A stretch of DNA of 64,000 nucleotides from Gyromitra esculenta (Eukaryota; Ascomycota; Pezizomycetes; Pezizales; Discinaceae), in assembly GCA_038503075.1 (NCBI GenBank), contig JBCAML010000014.1, forward strand, positions 248,001 through 312,000, read 5' to 3'. Of this stretch, positions 1-11,590 are shown piece by piece. A program made the translations under genes and the position numbers. The notes below the pieces were generated by a model. That model did not search any database. It had not been told where the DNA came from and was given only the letters and a program-made list of their open reading frames with translations. Within the stretch, counting starts at the first letter, position 1. Each line of letters begins with the position of its first letter.

Positions 1-815
1 CCTTCTCGTAGTTCCTAATACGATCCCTGAAGTCCCTGGCCGCCACTTCCGGATCCTGACCAACATAGTCTGGAGAAGTGGTCTTGACTTCCAAGATATT
101 GCTCATGATGAGATCTTCGTCGTCGCATTTGCTCTCAACGAAGAGGACATCGTAACCCTTAGCGTCACAACGCTCCTTGATCCATTTCCTCCTGTATTCA
201 GTAGAATTGGTAGCATCAAGGATCCCAACATGGCCGCCTTCTTGCTCAAACCAGCGGAGCATGTCTGTGACAGCGGCCTCAGCAGCAGCGCGACGAAGAC
301 GCTCGCCCTCGGGATTGCTGGTGTCGAAAAATTCAGCCGAAGGGTGAGGGGTGTCCGCACGACGGTAGGACCCAACGTTGAAGGATTTAGCATTAACCGA
401 GAGCCATTTAAGGTAGCGAACGACTACAGAAGCGATATTAGCGAGTCGATCGAGAAGCTTATTTTTTATCTCTTCATTTCTGTGCCAATTGGATGGTTTC
501 TTCAGGCGAGAAATAACGAACTCTACGAATTCATATCTACGGCCTTGGAGGAAGCTTCCAGGAAAGCTGAAAGCAGCAGGAACTGATGAGTAGAGGATTA
601 GACTCACTTTTCTGGGCGATTAAGCTTTTTCCTCTTGCAGGCAATCCTACCATGACGACGCATATGTGAGAGTCCTCGACCTGGTCCACCATATCATCGG
701 GAATGTTAGTTGCCAATGCGCATTCAACTTGCTGAAATTCATCTCCTTCGTCCTCAACATCTCCTAGATAGACCATCGAAACGCAAACAACAGGCATCCA
801 TGACTTCCACGACAT
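1..815 (-). CDS. 6-phosphofructo-2-kinase / fructose-2,6-bisphosphatase, 5' part (runs off left edge)
   Basis: This enzyme makes (and in bifunctional forms degrades) fructose-2,6-bisphosphate, the cytosolic regulator of glycolysis and gluconeogenesis. My model is complement(join(<1..423,608..815)). Exon 1 codes 69 residues starting MSWKSWMPVV and ends in the kinase P-loop MVGLPARGKSLIAQK. A 184-nt intron (GTGAGT..CTGTAG) follows. Exon 2 resumes IVRYLKWLSVNAKSFNVG, and then shows the family blocks LDATNST, DLIMSNILEVK and SPDYVGQDP. The N-terminal extension before the P-loop is short for a fungal member. The ATG at 815 is the only plausible start in frame, but an upstream exon cannot be excluded. 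The C-terminal part, which would show whether the phosphatase histidine is present, lies outside the window, so bifunctionality is not shown. Confidence 0.9.
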
Positions 816-2800
816 CTTGAAGAGGATAGAAACAGAAGGGAAAAAAAATGAGGTATTTGTTTTAGCGAGAAGAATAGGAAGTAGAGGTAATAGTAAGAGA
901 CACAAAGTTCAAGGACCCCGTAGCTCTACTCGAGAACGAATTGATGGTGGAAGATTTAGCTGAAGAGAAGAACAGCTTTGAAGAATTCGTGGGGTTTTTC
1001 TCTCGTAGGCAGACAGACAGACAGATCCTCCCGTTGTCTTAGTTTGCTACCAGAAGAGCTATAGAATGAACGAGGGGATAGAAGAGGCTAAGTAGAGTGG
1101 GGTGGTGGGAAAGAAGCAGAGGAGTATGTAGGAATACAGTATGGCGCGTTTGACCAGGGATGTCTGTCGACTTGTGGAGTGACCAGTAGCAGCTGCTCAA
1201 GCTGGTTTTTTTTTCTTCCTCTTTCCTAGGCGATGTAAGGGTACCAACGGCTCGCTTTTAAGTAACTAAGCCTTTTCGGTTATTGCGGAGAAGAGCGAAA
1301 AATTCGTTGGGGGGTACGTTTGGTGCGAATGCGCCGGTCAGGCGGTCGAGGTAGCAATAGGTAGGAAGGTATCGTGAGAGCTCCCCTTTCAAGTACAGCC
1401 CGCGCGTGGATTTCGTTGGATTGACGCAGGGACAAGCACACACCAAGAATGAGGTATCCGTGTGACCGTCAAGCTCATTTCAATGAGAAGGAAAAGCAAC
1501 CGTTCAGGAACGGGATTGGCGGTAGTGACAGGTAGAGGTACACGGGGGTAAAAAGGTGACTTCCCGCAGGCAGAATTAAGGATTTTTCTTCTTTTTGTTT
1601 GCTTTTTTCTTCCCTTCTCGTAGAAATTTAATTGAGCTTTTTTTTCCCCCTTCTTTTCTCGCGCTCTCTTATTTTCTGAGAGATTTCCCTTCATCATTGC
1701 TCGTGTGGCTAACCCCCTGGAGGAGCATTCGGAGGGACAAGGCAGCAATGCTTTCTTGGGAGGAAGGTGGTATTGCCGAAATCGCCGAATCTCGGGAAAG
1801 CTTGGGCCGCAAATCTCGCAGAATCCTAGCCAGCCAGAAAACAGGAGGAAACTGCGGGGGGGTATACATAGGTACAGCGGGGGAATGAGGAACCAGAAAA
1901 ACAACAGCCAAAGAAATAAACCAGTCACATGAGCAGAGAGACCTTCTCATAAAGGAAGCCTTGCAGGGAACATAAAAAAGAAACGAGGCTCTGGAAATGA
2001 AGAAACGAGGAAAAGCAAGAAACTTACATTGGACATGCTGTAAACGGAGCGAGGGAACGTGTGCATCGTGGCGAATTGCAGCCGTTGCTTGCTTTGCTTG
2101 CTTTGTTGAATCTGAGAGTGGACTTTGTCAATGGATGGACAGATGGACGGACGAGCGGTACGAGCGGGGAACGTGTCTGGGTAGGTCGTCGAGCTGGTGG
2201 ATTCAGCGCGCGGTCAGCGGTTTTAGATAACCGACTGAAAAAGGTGGGGACTGAGTAATTGGACGACACCCACGAGGACCGTAGTGGGGAATATCAGCGT
2301 AACGGACGAATGCGGCAGAGAAGCTGGGGATAATCGACGCTGAAAATCCGAGAAAGTACTGTACTTGGAGGGGGAACGATGGTGATGGTGAGAAGAGAGG
2401 GGAACAGTGGGTAAACAGCGGTGGACAGGTTTAGATTTTCGTGGGGGGAGGGTTTAAAGGAGAATAGAAGACAGGATTCGCAAGTGGCCACTATAGGATT
2501 CACATTTTGACGCTGTCCCGCTCTCTGTTCTAGGTTCCCAATCTTCTTTTTTTGTTCTGATTGACGATTCCCTTCGATTTGAGCCTCTTACGCAAATGAG
2601 AAGCCTCCTCTCAACTTCTCCCTGGTTGCGGGACCCGTGTGGCCACCCTGCAACCCCACAGGCTGCGAAAGTCCCCCACTATTCACGTGATGGGGCTGAT
2701 AACGATTAGGAGATTTAAGACCCTACCTGACCTGTCTGTGCCTCACGGCGGTGGCGTGCAGGTTCCTGCAGAATTAAATATTACCTGAGAGCCGCATCTT
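816..2800. other. Non-coding region upstream of the PFK-2 gene
   Basis: No convincing gene is visible on either strand. The open frames lack family signals and overlap each other. The stretch carries several homopurine/homopyrimidine tracts, for example around 1570-1680. These would read as CT-rich leader sequence on the minus strand, common upstream of highly expressed fungal genes. It probably holds the PFK-2 promoter and a long 5' UTR. Confidence 0.4.
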
Positions 2801-4546
2801 CAGCAAGTTGTGGGAGGCCACCGCAGAACTAGATCCATCTCGCGTAATCTTCTTGCGTCACCTTTTTGGAGTTTCTTAACACCAGTAAAGCTAGAACTCC
2901 CTGCCCAAGCAGCAGGGAGTTGTGTCTTGGCGCTGGGCATGGGTGTTCCACCTACATACCATATTCGCTTTCCTTTAAACCGTCACTACCTCACCTCACC
3001 CCAAATAATTTCAGCAGTTCAGGCGCCGTAGCCAACAATTAAGTCGTGGTGTTAGCTAGTCAAAAACATAACAAGTTAGGTCTGGCGACGAGACCACAGA
3101 GAGATCCTGAAGCCCTGAATCGGTATTGAGCGTGGCTATGGAGCTTCTGGTAGCTACTACAACGGCAGCCTATGAGGTTTGGGCATGGGGGAAGCTTCTA
3201 AAGGCGATAAAAAGGCGGACAAAATTAACCAATTTTAAGAGAGTCGCGGGTGTGATGATTACCAAAGATATCCCAAGGGACACCATCGTTTTCCCTGGCA
3301 AAACTATCGATCCTTATCGTATATATAAAATTTATCATAAGATCTATTACTGAGTGTCTCGATAGCAACTGTAAAAAAATGTGACTAGGAGTTTTTTAAG
3401 TTCCTGCGTCAGATTGATAACTCAAGTATGGGGTACTAGAATGGGTAAAAAAAAGGGGGTTTCCTCCCTATCTTTCAAGGCATGATTTCCAAAGTGTTTT
3501 TTTTTTTGCTAATGCGAGGTACCGACGAACCCTCGATTCTGATTGTTTGGGAGGGGTTTTTCGCTAGTAAATACACAGAATAAATTGAGATGTAGTTCAG
3601 CGGAGTAGCTTTTTTTTCCTGCTAGTCTATAGAGTAAACTGAGATAGAGGGTTAATTCTCACTAAATTGTCGCTGCGGTACACCTATACGCTTTAGGAGG
3701 ATTTTAACGAAAGACCGAGCGGAGTGGAGGGACAAAGAAAATAGCTAGCCAAGATTAACAAGTTAACGAAGGGCAAGGAATACAGACAGGCAATCCTGCT
3801 CCTTATATTAATACAAATTAATCTTACAAGTTATATAAGTATTAGTTTTGGCTAGTTTAGTTTTTGGTTCTGTGGCTCATCTAAATCTAGTCTCTATATG
3901 AGGTTCTTCTCGCTATATAGGTAGCTAGTTATTTTATATCCATCTAGGATATATAAAGCTAGTGAGATATCAGGCTAAATAACTGTTAGCGAGAGGCCCA
4001 GAAATGCCTACTCTTGGGATAATCCTGCATACACATGGAGTTTGAGGGGAGTGGGAAAGTTCGTCATTCTCTCTTCCTTATTCGTGATCAGCATCCTGTG
4101 GAAAAACGGTAGCTGATTCGTTAATTTAGGGTCCGGAAAGATACGCCATCAGATCTTCAGACCTCCGAGTATCTCCGTGGCAAAGGTATGAAAACCTCAA
4201 AACAGATTTGGAAGAGGACGAGCAATACAAAATCGGTAGGGTATCAGAGTGCCATCTCAACCTGATCGAAAGAGCTCATATTTCGTATATACAGATTAAT
4301 TCGTTTCCCAGAGGGCTATATTTACAACAACTCCACGCATTACAACCAATCTCCAATCTCCAATCTCCAATAACTAGATCCACCAAACAAAATAAAGCCT
4401 CGTATCTTGCTTGAGCTGCAAGCAACAACAGCGGAAGAAAAGGAAAAAGAAAGGAAAGGAAAAGAAACGAGAAACGAATCAAGAGAACCATGTTGCAACC
4501 AGTAACAACATAATCCAACTGCAGTCCAAGCCCTCCACCAAATCCC
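2801..4546. other. Gene-free, increasingly AT-rich stretch
   Basis: I recognise no coding sequence. From about 3340 to 4000 the sequence is AT-rich with frequent TA steps, poly-A/T runs and weak internal repetition, for example a GCTAGT unit recurring near 3562 and 3620. It looks like decayed repeat sequence, possibly RIP-mutated, but no transposon domain could be read. Confidence 0.3.
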
Positions 4547-5593
4547 TCAGAAAACACCAAAACCGACCCAAAATCCAAACACCAATCCCACAGCTACTCT
4601 AAATCTCTTCCCCCTCACCGCCCCCGCCGTAGGAATATAACTCTCCCCGACAACCATCATCTTCGACGTCAACGTCGCATTCTCAACAGGCCTTGCGATC
4701 GCCGTCGGTGTCCCCTCAACCGGCCATGATAGCGTTGTTCCGGCCCCGACTATTACCGCATACACGGTACTTAGGGTTTCCGTCATACTCGGTATCGGCC
4801 CGCTGTCAGCCCCCGGGGCGTTAGCGGTGCTCGCTATACTTGGTGGCGCCGTAATGGGGATTGTCGGCAGGGTGGGCACCCGAGTGTCGATGTGGGAACA
4901 GGTGTTTCCAGCCGGATCCGTGTCAATGGTGCCGAGCCAGCCATGTGCTACCTGTGTGAATATCCGGTATGCTGCTTGGCGTTGCTGGGCTGTAAGCCAT
5001 TGGAGTGTGTTCGAGGGGGAGGGCCCGGAGATGCAAGCATTGGTTTTCCAGGTTATGAGGGAGTAGCTGTCGTCGGGGCAGATTGGACGGGCAGAGACGG
5101 TCTGGGTGTAGTATTTTATCTGGTGTGTTGAAGTGAGGGTTGGTGGGGTGAAGGCGCCGGATGTGAGGTTCCAGATAAGGTCGAAGCCGCTGGCGAGGGG
5201 GTTGGAAGGGTCGGAGCTGGAGATAAGCGTTTCGGTGAGGTCTAGGGGAGAGTAATTAAGGGTACGATGGGGTGGACTGAAGGTGATTTTAACTTGGAGG
5301 AGTGTTTTTTGCCCTGGGCGGGGGTTAGCATTGACTACGGCTCTATCGGAAAGCTTTGGGATAGCTAATTGTTATTCTGATTTGGGGGAGTGCTAACAGC
5401 TGGGAGAGTAGAAATCCCCAAGGATTGGGAATAGCTTTTGCTGGGTGGTTGAGACTACAAAGACGATGGTGTCATGGCTGAGAGTGGTCCCTTCTGGACA
5501 AGCTATGTCTTGCGCGAATAGAGGGGAAATGCCCAGCGCAAAAAGAAGAGACAGAAATAAGATGAATCTTAAAGCCATCGAGGTCAAGGCCAT
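4547..5593 (-). CDS. Secreted, possibly GPI-anchored protein; exon join unresolved or gene broken
   Basis: The start at 5593 gives a clear signal peptide (MALTSMALRFILFLSLLFAL, cleavage likely after the Ala before QDIACPEGTT). The same reading frame continues to a stop at 4547. That second part is Thr/Ser/Pro-rich, has several Cys, and ends in a hydrophobic tail after basic residues (GKRFRVAVGLVFGFWVGFGVF without its last residue), as in a GPI-anchor signal. Between the two parts lie in-frame stops, TAG at 5393-5395 and TAA at 5372-5374. Two introns could remove both and keep the frame. One runs 5365..5397 (33 nt, GTTAGC..ATTAG, unusually short). The other runs 5354..5458 (105 nt, weak GTAGTC donor, AAG acceptor). 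If neither is used, this is a pseudogene. I do not recognise the family. The protein would be roughly 310-340 residues. Confidence 0.6.
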
Positions 5594-6259
5594 CGTCTAG
5601 GAATGATAACCGATGAATAGTCAACAGCTAACAAACTGATAAAGTAATGGTGGGATCGAATGAGAAAGGGCAGTTTGGGGCAGCATCATCATCACCATCA
5701 TGAGTATTTATCTAGCTAACTGCATGAAAATCAAGGACTTAGAAAACGAGAGATCGAATACCTTTCGAATAGAACATTGGAGACGAAAGAAAGTGTGACA
5801 CGATGCTGGCAGCTATTCAGGTACTAGAAATGTTCACCGCCTAGCATCGCTAACGCCTAAAGTTTTACGTTGGGAAAAACATTTTTTACTCCATGGCCGG
5901 TTCAGTATCTGCAACTCACCAGGGGTACACGGAAGCTCCTTCCACTCTCGTTCAGAAGCTGAGTCGTTGTTCGTGTAAGGCATTCGATCTGATGGTCTCG
6001 TTGCAGATTCGGCTCGACGTGGTGGGAAGGGCACGATGCTGTTCTCGCATCACACAGGGAGGTGTTAGTTAGTTGGCAGAGTCTCAGTCTCAGTTCCTGC
6101 AGATGACAGCTATCCCTGGTGATACGTCATGGTGTTTGTTTTAGACCGTTATCAGATCAGATCTTATCAACCCCTCGTCTCCAGGGTTCAGCCAACCAGT
6201 CAACCACACAACACGTGAACACTCTTCCCCTCTTTTCTTTCCTCTCCCACGATCAAGTC
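5594..6259. promoter_or_regulatory. Divergent promoter region between the secreted protein and the phosphatase genes
   Basis: These 666 bases separate two genes transcribed away from each other. No protein signal is seen. A CACGTG box lies at about 6211-6216. It is followed by a CT-rich tract leading into the ATG at 6260, typical of a fungal core promoter and leader. Confidence 0.4.
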
Positions 6260-7126
6260 ATGAAACTCCTCCTCATTCGCCACGGCGAAACTGTCGACAA
6301 TGTAGCTCACAAGTAGTAAGCCTTCCCTCCATCCCACCTTAACAGCAAAAAAGTATTATCATTCCTAACCCTACATCCTCCGCTCCTAAACAGTGCAGGC
6401 GTAACCGACTCCCCTCTAACCAGCCACGGCGTGGTCCAGACCCTACGACTAGGCGAACACCTCACGTCACGTAAAGATGGAGGAGCAGCCCTAACCTTCA
6501 CCCACATCTTCACTTCTGACCTGCAACGTGCCGCGAAAACTGGCCAAGCAATTGCAGATGCTCAGCTCGCTAACACCAATACGCCCGTTGCCGTGAGGCA
6601 GCTATCTGTACTGCAAGAAGTAGATTTCGGTTCACGGGAGGGATCATCCTATAAATCTTCCCGTTCCCCTACTATCCATCATGGCCCCGAATGGCGGAGT
6701 AAGGAAAGTAATAAGAGTATGGCAACCCGTGCAGACCGCTTCATCGACGAATATCTAGTTCCTGCTATAATGGATGCTTATTTTACCAATAAGAACACTA
6801 AGAATTTGGCCATTGCTGTAGCCTCTCATGGAATCTTCCTCGGCGTCTTGTGGATGCGGCTATTGCCAAGGCTCTGGAAAACTTATGAGATGTCTGCTGT
6901 CGACTTTGCTGGAAGGAAACTCCATTGGAGTAATACGGGCTATATTATACTCGACCTGATCCCAAGCGCTTCAGAAGAGGGACCTCATGGATGGCGATGC
7001 TTGATTGAGGGAGTGAATGTCAAAACCCACCTCAATGGGCTTGAGAGGACTGGTGGAGGTGTGGGGAGTGCAGTAGCCGATGGAAAGCAGAGGCAGATCT
7101 CGGAGTGGCTGTGCAAACAGCCGTAG
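6260..7126 (+). CDS. Histidine phosphatase (phosphoglycerate-mutase-like) family protein
   Basis: This is a branch-1 histidine phosphatase; the substrate cannot be told from sequence. Model: join(6260..6312,6394..7126), 261 residues. Exon 1 starts MKLLLIRHGETVDNVAH, the catalytic RHG motif with the nucleophile His at residue 8. The 81-nt intron (GTAGTA..AACAG) splits an Asn codon. Exon 2 continues AGVTDSPLTSHG, then FTSDLQRAAKTG, the acid/base block LQEVDFGSREG, and the second catalytic histidine in ASHGIFLGV. All catalytic elements are therefore present. Such fungal proteins are usually annotated as phosphoglycerate mutase-like, but glycolytic mutase activity should not be assumed. The C-terminus after about residue 215 is low in recognisable motifs. 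Confidence 0.9.
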
Positions 7127-8221
7127 GTGGCGTAATTAAGGGTATGTTTTGATCATCTGTTTCTCTCTCTCTCTCTTCTGTCTTAGGGAGGAGGCGCTCG
7201 AAATGATGAAGACAATATTCACACAGACCTGTTCTGAATGTTATCTTTGTGTTGATATACTTTATTTATACCAACTGCTGTCTGATCTTCGAGAACCCCC
7301 TCCTCATTGCTATTCCAAAATCTTCATCAGAATTCATCAGCACATTTATTAACCCGCTTTTACTATTTGTTAGGGGGCGTTCCGTTATAGATACCAACCA
7401 ATGGCTTTTTTGATTTCGGTTTTTAATATAAAGAAATACCAGTGTTACGATACCTGCATGGCTTTTTTCGGAAGTGGAGGGCGTTTTCTCAGCATACTGG
7501 TTAATTATTAACGAGCTGGATTTTATATGGGGACTGCATTTGATAGATTTTTGATAGATATATAGTTTTAAGAATAAATTTATACTTTTTTTATCATTGG
7601 ATGTGAGGTTATGTCTTGGTGGTGCTTGGGTTGGGGGTTTGTGTGTGGGTTTGCGGGGCTTGTACTCAGTGCTTTTTTGTTCTCTATACCTCTATTGGAG
7701 AAAAGATGGGAACGATGGAAAGATTTCCCTAAAAGATGAGAAGGGAGCGATATTTACAAATCTTTCATCTGGGTGTCGAGTCTTGAGAAGAGTCGTTTCT
7801 GCCAATCGCTGCCTAGTATCTGGGCTCCCACGATTGCTGACCTACGCGTGTTTGAAGTTATGAAATCACAGGAATAGATAGTTCTTTCCGTCTGCTAAGA
7901 TGCATCTCCTCAAGACGGAGCGTTAGAAAGTATTTGCCTCATAGATAACGGTAGCGCGTGTTTTCTGAAGCAGGAATACATGTAGTTTAGGTATGCTCAT
8001 TGCTTAGTATTGCTGTGGGGTATTTTCAATATACATGTAGGTAGTGGTTAATCCTTGGTATTGCAATTTTTCTTGGCTGCGCTTGTGGCGCATTGATTAC
8101 CTATTTCCTGTGGGTATTATGGGTGGCCTTGGCGATAAATATGCCTGGTATGGAGCTGTGGTGGGCTATGTATTTTTTGGATCATAAATTATCCCCCAGT
8201 TATTGAACTGGCTCTCTGTCA
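7127..8221. other. Intergenic region with a diverged repeat segment
   Basis: No gene is supported. The sequence is AT-rich with many stop codons in all frames. The segment 8123-8219 shares blocks, including GAACTGGCTCTCTGTC, with 9572-9654, suggesting two decayed copies of one dispersed repeat on either side of the LINE relic. Confidence 0.35.
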
Positions 8222-8960
8222 CTATTTATTTGTTTATTTATTTTATCATTAGGCACATTCAGCCCTAGGTGCTCTTAAACGCACAAAACATAAACACAAA
8301 CCGAGACAAGACAAGACATACAAAACAAGACAAAACATAACACGATACCCATAAACCCATAAACCAACAACCCCCGCATCACTTCCTCTCTTCTCGTCAT
8401 ATTCTTCTTAGCCCCTTCCGTCTTTCTCCAGCGCCATACAGCTTCAGAATGTCAATCCTACTAGGTATTCAACTTCTATCCACGCTCAACATGCCTATAA
8501 CCCACTATTCTCTCCCCACTCTCTCCCTCTTCTCCTTCCCCTCTCCTTGTTTTCTTGAATTGCTTCCTCATCTTCACCGTCCACCCCACTTCCTCTCCCG
8601 TGTATAACAGTTTCTCCTTATCAATCCTGTCTTTCAATTTACTAGCGACCTTCTCTCTCATTTGTCACGTCCATTCACATTCCGTTAGGACGTGGTCCAC
8701 ATTTTTGTTCCCCTGCTTCACACCAGCACTCTGCTGAGTCTCTCTTGCCCACCCTTCGTAGGTATCTTTATATATCGATGTGCTCTGTTCGTAGTCTACT
8801 GATTATAATCCTCTCCTCTCTGTCCGCTCTCTGTCGCAATGCTGAAGAGCGAGAATGAGTATTCCATTGCTTGGATCTCCTCGCCATCGCCTGTTCGTGG
8901 AATAAACGTCAAACTTGGGTAAAGAAACCCGAAGAACCTGGTGGTACCTATCTAGATTGA
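8222..8960 (-). mobile_element. LINE (non-LTR retrotransposon) relic, 3' end only, degenerate
   Basis: Read on the minus strand, about 8600-8830 encodes the C-terminal region typical of fungal Tad-like LINE polyproteins. It shows IIISRLRTEHIDI, then RYLRRVGKRDSAECWCEAG, then NVDHVLTECEW, the RNase H/zinc-knuckle tail. The blocks are separated by an in-frame stop and a frameshift, so the copy is dead. It continues with MREKVASKLKDRIDKEKLL to about 8476. The unit ends in an A-rich tail (TAAATAAACAAATAAATAG read on the minus strand, 8222-8245), as expected for a LINE 3' end. Everything upstream of the last ~200 codons is missing, consistent with 5' truncation during integration. The 5' boundary near 8960 is approximate and no target duplication was found. 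Confidence 0.75.
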
Positions 8961-10248
8961 ACGAATAGACCTTCTGTCACGTTATCGGTAGTAAACTATC
9001 GAGCTACAGATAACTATAGTGGATTTTTATGTATTGAATTTATCTCTCTTGGGAGTGGTTGTCTTGGTGATGAGCTATCAAAGTGCCCAAAAGGAGCCTA
9101 CCGTGACTCTTAGTTTAATCGACTTCCAGGTATTTACAGTTTAATCTTGGTTGTTATGCCCCTTTATACATATTGCCCTTCATGGACCCTTCCGAGGAAA
9201 AAAAAAGAGACTGTAAAATAGCAACTACTCGGCCATGGGGTAACAAATGAAATAGGGCTTGTTTATCTCTTAGTTGGCGAATGCTTTATAAAAAGGTTTG
9301 ACATGTGCGGCTTAAAATTTATTTAGCTATCTATAAGGAAGGATAATTTATTTTCTAAAAATTAAATTCAAACTATCTCCTAATTAATAAAGGTATTGCA
9401 CAGTCTTTCGATATGTGTAGCTTACTTTCCCCGCTATCAATCCAATACTCTATTTTCTGCCTTGACTACTTCAGGTCAAATTTTTCTTATATAGACTTTC
9501 TGATTAGAACCAAATTATCAAAATTCGATTTACTCTAGGAGGAGCAGGCTACTGAAAAAGGTACACCATGGCGGTGGCCTTGGCCATATGGTATTTGGAA
9601 CTGCTTTTTAATCATGAATTGTCACTCGATCACTGAACTGGCTCTCTGTCGGAGTTTTGGACCACGATCGAGTATTATTTGAGCCTAGGATACCGAATGA
9701 GATACAAGCAAAGCAGGCAGTATATATACAGTAGCTCAATCAATAGAAAGCTCCCAAAACCCGGGTCTTCCAAAACCCGTCTGGCTATCAAAGATCTACA
9801 GGGGCAGAGCCTTGAGTACTTATTAGGGTGCGATATCAATAGTTTCAACACTCTCTGTAGCGGTGTTAGAAAACAAATTGAATATCTTAAAATTAGAAAG
9901 GTTAGATATTTGGAAATATTGAAGAAAGCTAAGATAGGTGTGGAAGGATTGTTCTGGTGCTATTTGAATACGTACATATAAAAAACTTCGAACAAGTTTC
10001 GCATATGCACTATATCTCAAAAAAGGAGGAGGGGGAGGGAATGGGTGGTAGAAAGGGATATGATCTTAACCAACGGACCTCAGTAATCCTAATCCCAAGA
10101 AGACATATTATGACGAGAAAGGGGGAAAAAAACAATTACACACACGACACTCAAGGTTGTGGTGGATAAAGGTACATCGTCGGGCAAAAAACCTCTATCT
10201 CCAGGTTGCTCCTTCACAGCTCATCACTCTCATCCATGACGAGAATTT
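8961..10248. other. Intergenic region, AT-rich
   Basis: No gene is supported. The open frame near 9679-9981 has no ATG at its start and no family signal. The second copy of a diverged repeat (9572-9654, matching 8123-8219) lies here. Confidence 0.3.
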
Positions 10249-10459
10249 TGTTGGAGAAGCTTCCTAATACGGGGTGCCTCCACGGGTGTGGCTTTGGAGT
10301 CGGAAATGATTGAGAGACAGGTACCCGAGCACACGGGTATTGGGCACTCGAAGAGCTATTTAGATAGGGGTCGTATGCCCACCTCTAGCAAGCAAGCAAG
10401 CCTAAGCAATCAAGCAATCGAGTCCTCTATTCCTCCCTACGCGCCCCAATATTACAACA
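10249..10459 (+). mobile_element. Solo LTR of an LTR retrotransposon (copy 1)
   Basis: This is a 211-bp unit starting TGTTGGAGAAGCTTCC and ending AATATTACAACA, so it has the TG..CA ends and short TGTTG/CAACA inverted termini of a long terminal repeat. It is flanked by a perfect 5-bp target duplication, AATTT at 10244-10248 and 10460-10464. No internal gag-pol sequence is adjacent, so it is a solo LTR left by recombination between the two LTRs of an element. A second copy in inverted orientation lies at 59439-59660. The true direction of transcription is not proven; + is assigned by convention. Confidence 0.9.
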
Positions 10460-11590
10460 AATTTCATCCTGGCCCGTGTTCGTGTCGCTAGGTCTCCGAG
10501 CATCTAGATTTGTTTCTGTCTTCCTAAACCGACGACTTTCTTCTTAGCCAGCAAAGTGTAGTCTAACACTAAGATGTCCAAGGGTCCATTCGCTGATCCA
10601 GTGACGGCCACACAACTATTTTATGACCGGAATCATTGTTTCCGAGCATGCATCGGTCGGTATCGCAAGCATGATATCACGGCGGAATATTGACAGTGGA
10701 GGTGCGCAGCGTAGACGAAGAGGTGTGAGGAACAGAGTTGAATTGAGTCAAGCGAAACGTTGAAACATGATGTGGGTGATTTTACCCCACGCCCCTATAC
10801 AGGCTACCTCAGCTAACGGCCACATATACATGTATGCATTGAAGTAGTTAATCTAAGATTCTCTTCTAAATAGTAAGGATGTAGCTGCCTTTAACGAATC
10901 ATACTGAATCCTCTAGATCCTACTCGTAACTGCTTCTTAAACAGCATGATCTTTATTCTTACATATCGCTTTTAGAGAGCTCGGATTTTGGTTTAATGAG
11001 TGTAAGTACATGTATTGTATGTATCTATACATGTGCCCGTCTAGTGTAAATTAATTTAGGCCCCTTGGTTCTTTTGGAAACGTCCATAATCAAGATTGTT
11101 CTTCGATGTTCGATAATTCGATAATTTCTGCCTTTTAACTTCTCGGGAAAAGTAAGGAAAACTGGGAAGCTAACCCAATCTCGTCAACTATTTTCACTTT
11201 TGGTTTATTAGGCGGGAAATAACCGCATCCGCCAATTACAAATACGGCGGTCAATAGCGAAATGGAGCCTACTTACTACCAAGGCAGCTCCGCCCCAGAG
11301 AATTCAAATACATACAATAATCTGTATATTCAGAATAGCATAGGCTTAGAAAAGAGGCTCCATGAATATCACTTTCTGGCAGAGTGGCATTTCAGTCGTA
11401 TACGATAGGGTAGATCTAGAGACTCAAATTTGAGATCTTGACATCTAACGAACTGAGAAAAGAAAAGAGAAGTATATAAAAAAATGAACTGAGAAATCAA
11501 AAATCAGAAACCAGACACCAAATACAAATAAAAAGAGAAGGAAAGCAAAAAAGCAGCAAAAAAGCCCACTCCCATATCCCCCTAGTTACT
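10460..11590. other. Intergenic region, no gene recognised
   Basis: Only a 39-codon ATG frame at 10573 and other short frames are present, with no family signal. The sequence becomes A-rich near 11455-11570, in the 3' flank of the next minus-strand gene. Confidence 0.35.

Noticed and set aside
1..7126. PFK-2 and a phosphoglycerate-mutase-like gene as a glycolytic cluster
   Set aside because: They are 5.4 kb apart with an unrelated secreted-protein gene between them. The histidine phosphatase is not shown to be glycolytic.
10573..10692. 39-codon ATG frame near the solo LTR
   Set aside because: It is too short and has no features to support a gene.
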